Assembly (NCBI GenBank): GCA_017936725.1
Contig: JAGBEZ010000139.1
Coordinates: forward strand, 1 to 9,287
Origin: Agathobacter sp.
GTDB lineage: Bacteria; Bacillota_A; Clostridia; Lachnospirales; Lachnospiraceae
Reading direction: 5' to 3'
Length of the DNA stretch: 9,287 nt
In this document: piece by piece, positions 6,961-9,287 of the stretch
How the letters are laid out: each line of letters opens with the position of its first letter
Numbering within the stretch: position 1 is the first letter of the stretch
The notes under the pieces: generated by a model
Seen by the model: the letters and a program-made list of their open reading frames with translations, nothing else
What the model was told of the DNA's origin: nothing
Database searches by the model: none
Program-made: the position numbers and the translations under genes

Positions 6961-7043
6961 AAAAATTGACAGTCAATACATATCATTTAGTTATTTACGA
7001 TTTACTAAAACGCAGTTCTATGGCGACTGCGTTCTTGGTGGTT
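6961..7043. other. Short non-coding stretch between convergent operons
   Basis: No supported gene. It holds a 13-bp palindrome ATTGACAGTCAAT (6965-6977) directly after the terminator, and the hairpin listed at 7009-7033. The TTGACA inside the palindrome has no convincing -10 and no gene after it. Confidence 0.5.
7005..7033 (-). terminator. Possible second (backup) terminator of the peroxide operon
   Basis: On the - strand AACGCAGT (7033-7026) pairs with ACTGCGTT (7016-7009) around a 9-nt loop; the stem ends in TT and continues TTAG, giving a run of four T. It lies behind the main terminator at 7044-7086. The short T-run and large loop make it weaker. Confidence 0.45.
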
Positions 7044-7086
7044 TCAATAAAAACAAAACCTCACGAGTTTATCAACTCGCGAGGTT
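7044..7086 (-). terminator. Rho-independent terminator of the perR-rubrerythrin operon
   Basis: On the - strand AACCTCGCGAGTT (7086-7074) pairs with AACTCGTGAGGTT (7069-7057) around loop GATA, 13 pairs with one G-U that forms only in - strand RNA, followed by the T-rich tract TTGTTTTTATTG. It starts 12 bp after the rubrerythrin stop. Confidence 0.92.
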
Positions 7087-7098
7087 CGTTGCATAATC

Positions 7099-7635
7099 TT
7101 AGTAATTTTCAACTCTTCTTTCGAAGTAAGCCTGTGGGTGATTACATGTTGGACATACTTCTGGAGCTTCTTCTCCGTAGTGAACATGACCACAGTTGCG
7201 GCATTTCCAACCAAGTGGAGCTTCGCCATTAAAGGTTTTGCCTTCTTCAAGATTTTTGAGAATCTTGTTATAGCGTTCTTCGTGTTTCTGTTCTACACCA
7301 GCTACAAGGCGGAATTTTTCAGCGAGTTCATGGAAGCCTTCCTCGTCTGCTTCGTCAGCCATACGAGCGTACATGTTTGTCCATTCGTCGTTTTCGCCTT
7401 CTGCTGCCCAGATTAAGTTCTGTGCTGTATCGCCAAGTCCGTGGAATTCTTTGAACCACATTTTTGCATGTTCTTTTTCCTGATCTGCTGTTTCCTGGAA
7501 AATAGCTGCAATCTGTTCGTAACCAGCTTTTTTTGCAACAGAAGCAAAGTAAGTATATTTGTTACGAGCCATAGATTCGCCAGCGAATGCTTCCATCAAG
7601 TTTTTCTCCGTTTTTGTTCCTGCATATTTTGACAT
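7099..7635 (-). CDS. rbr: Rubrerythrin (diiron domain plus C-terminal rubredoxin)
   Basis: A 178-residue cytoplasmic peroxidase that reduces H2O2 to water in anaerobes, taking electrons through its own rubredoxin-like centre from NAD(P)H-dependent partners. The N-terminal four-helix diiron domain carries the paired ligands: E20 ([10 protein letters not shown]), E53-x-x-H56 (DQEKEHAK), E95-x-x-E98 (MADEADEE) and E115-x-x-H118 (GVEQKHEER). The C-terminal rubredoxin-like domain has Cys pairs C145-x-x-C148 and C161-x-x-C164 (WKCRNCG...VCPTCN). Length and domain order are those of classical rubrerythrin. AGGAGG (7649-7644) lies 8 nt before the ATG. Arg codons are mostly CGT/CGC, unlike the AGA/CGA mix of tatD, which fits a strongly expressed gene. 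Third gene of the perR operon, 45 bp after the reverse rubrerythrin, with a terminator immediately after it. Confidence 0.97.
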   Translation of the reverse strand: MSKYAGTKTEKNLMEAFAGESMARNKYTYFASVAKKAGYEQIAAIFQETADQEKEHAKMWFKEFHGLGDTAQNLIWAAEGENDEWTNMYARMADEADEEGFHELAEKFRLVAGVEQKHEERYNKILKNLEEGKTFNGEAPLGWKCRNCGHVHYGEEAPEVCPTCNHPQAYFERRVENY

Positions 7636-7680
7636 AATAAAATCCTCCTAAGTTTCGAATTTATCTTTAGTAGAAAAAGA

Positions 7681-8226
7681 TTAACCGAAATATCTCTTTA
7701 ATAAGCCTTCGAATGCCTTGCCGTGTCTTGCTTCGTCACGAGCCATTTCATGAACTGTATCATGGATAGCGTCAAGGTTTGCAAGTTTTGCACGTTTTGC
7801 AAGGTCTGTTTTTCCTTCTGTTGCGCCGTGTTCTGCAGCTACACGAAGTTCAAGGTTTTTCTTTGTAGAGTCGGTTACTACTTCGCCGAGTAATTCTGCA
7901 AATTTAGCAGCATGTTCTGCTTCTTCCCAAGCAGCTTTTTCGTAGTAAAGACCGATTTCTGGATAGCCTTCACGATGAGCTACACGAGCCATAGCAAGAT
8001 ACATACCTACTTCTGTACATTCACCTTCGTAGTTTGCACGAAGATCCATGATGATGTCTTCGCTCACACCCTGTGCCACACCTACAACATGTTCCGCAGC
8101 CCAAACTCTTTCTTCTTCTTTCTGTTCTACGAATTTGTCTGGTCCAACTTTACATACTGGACACTGTTCTGGTGCGCTATCTCCTTCATGAACATAACCA
8201 CATACTGTACATACAAATTTTGACAT
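7681..8226 (-). CDS. Reverse rubrerythrin (N-terminal rubredoxin plus diiron domain)
   Basis: A 181-residue protein with the domain order of rubrerythrin swapped. Residues 1-34 form the rubredoxin-like centre (C6-x-x-C9 ... C22-x-x-C25, [12 protein letters not shown]...CPVCK); residues about 50-181 form the diiron four-helix bundle with E67 (ANYEGECTE), E102-x-x-H105 (WEEAEHAA), E132 (AAEHGA) and E165-x-x-H168 (ARDEARHGK). This is the architecture of the clostridial reverse rubrerythrins (RevRbr of Clostridium acetobutylicum), which work as the terminal part of an NADH-dependent H2O2 and O2 reductase and are PerR-controlled there. The frame is open to 8295, inside perR, but the ATG at 8226 is chosen because AAGGAGG precedes it and the protein then begins at the rubredoxin strand MSKFVC. 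It lies 41 bp after perR and 45 bp before rbr. Confidence 0.95.
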   Translation of the reverse strand: MSKFVCTVCGYVHEGDSAPEQCPVCKVGPDKFVEQKEEERVWAAEHVVGVAQGVSEDIIMDLRANYEGECTEVGMYLAMARVAHREGYPEIGLYYEKAAWEEAEHAAKFAELLGEVVTDSTKKNLELRVAAEHGATEGKTDLAKRAKLANLDAIHDTVHEMARDEARHGKAFEGLLKRYFG

Positions 8227-8267
8227 AATAATTGTCCTCCTTAAGATAAAAATAAATTGTGTTTCAA

Positions 8268-8651
8268 TTAATGTGTCTGCATACAATCTGGACAAAGTCC
8301 AAAAAACTGAATGCTGTTTCCCTCGATAATGCCTGGGAATGATTTCGCTGCGTGAGCATTGATTTCCTCTGGGTATTCGAATGGAATGTCTAATACATTA
8401 TAACATACTTTACACTGAAAATGACAGTGTGGATTTACATTTCCATCGAATCTGTCTGGCCCCGCACCGGTTGATATCTTTTGAATCTCGCCCAACTCTG
8501 AGAGAAGGGAAAGGTTGCGGTAGACAGTTCCTAAGCTGATGTTCGGAAAACTCTCTTTGATATCCATGTAAACCGTCTCGGCGGTTGGATGGTCACATCG
8601 GCTCATTAGGTTGTCTCGTATCGCATCGCGTTGACGACTGTGTTTTATCAT
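8268..8651 (-). CDS. perR: PerR-type peroxide-sensing Fur-family repressor
   Basis: A 127-residue Fur-family regulator. The winged helix spans about residues 1-62, with the recognition region [17 protein letters not shown] (38-54). The structural zinc site is complete (C80-x-x-C83 and C120-x-x-C123). Aligned by eye with Bacillus subtilis PerR, all five regulatory metal ligands are kept: H21 (for H37), D69 (D85), H75 (H91), H77 (H93) and D88 (D104). Asp rather than Glu at the last position marks PerR over Fur, so it should repress with Fe/Mn bound and release DNA when peroxide oxidises the His ligands. It is about 16 residues shorter at the N-terminus than the Bacillus protein, lacking most of the first helix; the ATG at 8651 has a good SD (AAGGAG) and no upstream in-frame start is convincing. 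First gene of the operon with both rubrerythrins, its likely targets. Confidence 0.9.
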   Translation of the reverse strand: MIKHSRQRDAIRDNLMSRCDHPTAETVYMDIKESFPNISLGTVYRNLSLLSELGEIQKISTGAGPDRFDGNVNPHCHFQCKVCYNVLDIPFEYPEEINAHAAKSFPGIIEGNSIQFFGLCPDCMQTH

Positions 8652-8696
8652 GAGTAAATCTCCTTTCTTTTGATAATAGGAACTGTTACTGATATT

Positions 8697-8724
8697 AATA
8701 TAACATATTTTAAAAGATTGTCAA
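8697..8724 (-). promoter_or_regulatory. Sigma-A promoter of the perR-rubrerythrin operon with overlapping palindrome
   Basis: On the - strand: -35 TTGACA (8724-8719, perfect), 16-bp spacer, -10 TATATT (8702-8697, 5 of 6). The perfect palindrome ATATTAATAT (8692-8701) covers the -10 box and sits in TTATATTAATATCAG, a partial match to the Per box TTATAATNATTATAA, mainly in its left half. Autoregulation by PerR is plausible. Confidence 0.75.
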
Positions 8725-8794
8725 CACATTTTTTAAAAAAAATAATCGAAACGCGAGCGATTGCATAAATTAGTAATAATATAATAGGAGAAAA

Positions 8795-9287
8795 ATGAAA
8801 ATGAAACGATTTGTTACATATTTATATGAATGCGAAAGAGGAAACAAAGTAAAAAACGTAGGATTCATACGTGTGAAAGTAAAAGAGCAAGAGACACAAA
8901 TGGAGGTATATATCCGAAATTTTCTTCGCGGCAATGACAGTGGAACGATATACGTATTTATACATAAGGAAGAGTTGCGAAGTGTGGAGTTGGGAGAGAT
9001 ACAAATCAGCAATGGACAATGTGATCGATATCTCGTGCTTTCGAACGAAAATATCATGGGAAGCGGGTGCAAAATAGATGATATTGAAGGAATCGGTATT
9101 CGAATGGAGAGTGGAGCGTACATTGTAAGCTGTTGGAGAGATGGTTATGAGGAGGAAATGATACGTGGAGAATTTGATAGAACGGAGAATAAGAAAGAAA
9201 TACCTGTGTCAAAATCGGCAGATGCCACAACACAGCAGAAAGAATATTTGACCGCGGCAGAAGAACTCGTCTTAGATGAAACGAATG
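8795..9287 (+). CDS. Protein of unknown function, 5' part only (possible DUF6128-like)
   Basis: The frame is open from the ATG at 8795 to the window end, giving the first 164 residues; the 3' end lies outside. AGGAG (8786-8790) supports this start; a second ATG at 8801 is also possible. The protein begins MKMKRFVTYLYECERGNKVKN and continues as alternating beta-type segments (GFIRVKVKE, MEVYIRNFL, GTIYVFIHKE, GEIQISNGQ), then YIVSCWRDGYEEE and a polar stretch likely to be a linker. There is no signal peptide or membrane segment in the visible part. I associate this N-terminal pattern with a Lachnospiraceae-specific domain family, DUF6128 from memory, of no known function. It is divergent from perR across 143 bp. 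Arg codons are mainly CGA, unlike the rubrerythrins, pointing to modest expression. Confidence 0.8.
   Translation, partial: MKMKRFVTYLYECERGNKVKNVGFIRVKVKEQETQMEVYIRNFLRGNDSGTIYVFIHKEELRSVELGEIQISNGQCDRYLVLSNENIMGSGCKIDDIEGIGIRMESGAYIVSCWRDGYEEEMIRGEFDRTENKKEIPVSKSADATTQQKEYLTAAEELVLDETN

Noticed and set aside
6966..7232. 88-codon + strand frame with a TTGACA just in front
   Set aside because: It runs through two - strand terminators and the 3' end of rbr, has no SD, and the TTGACA is part of a palindrome without a convincing -10.
8255..8269. AATTG/CAATT hairpin at the perR stop as a terminator or processing site
   Set aside because: Only five pairs and no T-run; perR and the reverse rubrerythrin are most simply co-transcribed.
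8744..8762. AATCG/CGATT inverted repeat in the perR divergent region
   Set aside because: Five-bp arms with a 9-nt loop in AT-rich DNA; expected by chance.
8780..8785. TATAAT as the -10 box of the gene at 8795
   Set aside because: It lies only 9 bp before the ATG, so the transcript would exclude the ribosome binding site; no matching -35 at a workable spacing.
8770..9123. 117-codon open frame on the - strand opposite the gene at 8795
   Set aside because: The + strand frame has a proper SD and plausible protein composition; the - strand product is Ser/Phe/Tyr-rich in the way of an antisense shadow.

Overview
The window looks like ordinary chromosomal sequence from an anaerobic, low-to-mid-GC Firmicute, most probably a Lachnospiraceae-type clostridium. 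The reasons are the strong AGGAGG-type ribosome binding sites, the A/T-biased codons, the metG-tatD-rsmA housekeeping order, a rubrerythrin-based oxygen defence under a PerR-type regulator, and protein variants (a degenerate M23/LytM protein, a sensor kinase with the ending ...RNTEGSGLGL) that I associate with that family. The taxonomy is inferred from memory of protein families, not from a search.

Left part (1-3675, + strand): the 3' half of methionyl-tRNA synthetase (metG), the metal-dependent hydrolase tatD, the 16S rRNA dimethyltransferase rsmA, and a membrane-anchored M23/LytM-like protein whose zinc ligands all appear to be replaced. TatD and RsmA are tightly coupled, with the rsmA Shine-Dalgarno (SD) overlapping the tatD stop. 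The ribonuclease M5 gene (rnmV) that often lies between them in Firmicutes is absent here. The LytM-like gene has a hairpin reaching into its ribosome binding site.

Middle part (3676-6960, + strand): a two-component system. An OmpR/PhoB-type response regulator overlaps by one base an 800-residue histidine kinase with about six membrane segments and a large, unrecognised extracytoplasmic domain. A recognisable promoter precedes the pair. It is embedded in a long RNA hairpin that could end upstream transcripts, and a separate dyad spans its -35 box. A strong intrinsic terminator ends the pair.

Right part (7009-8726, - strand): perR, then a reverse rubrerythrin (rubredoxin domain first), then a classical rubrerythrin (rubredoxin domain last). 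They are spaced 41 and 45 bp apart, have one good sigma-A promoter in front and one or two terminators behind, and form a compact peroxide-response operon. Reverse rubrerythrin and rubrerythrin reduce H2O2 and O2 with electrons from NAD(P)H through redox partners; PerR senses peroxide through a metal site whose five ligands are all present.

Right edge (8795-9287, + strand): the 5' part of a gene of unknown function, divergent from perR and cut by the window end. No mobile element, CRISPR array, tRNA or rRNA was seen, and no gap between genes exceeds 200 bp. I did not find a clearly new multi-gene system. The most interesting signals are regulatory (the hairpin/promoter nest before the two-component system) and the inactive-looking LytM protein.
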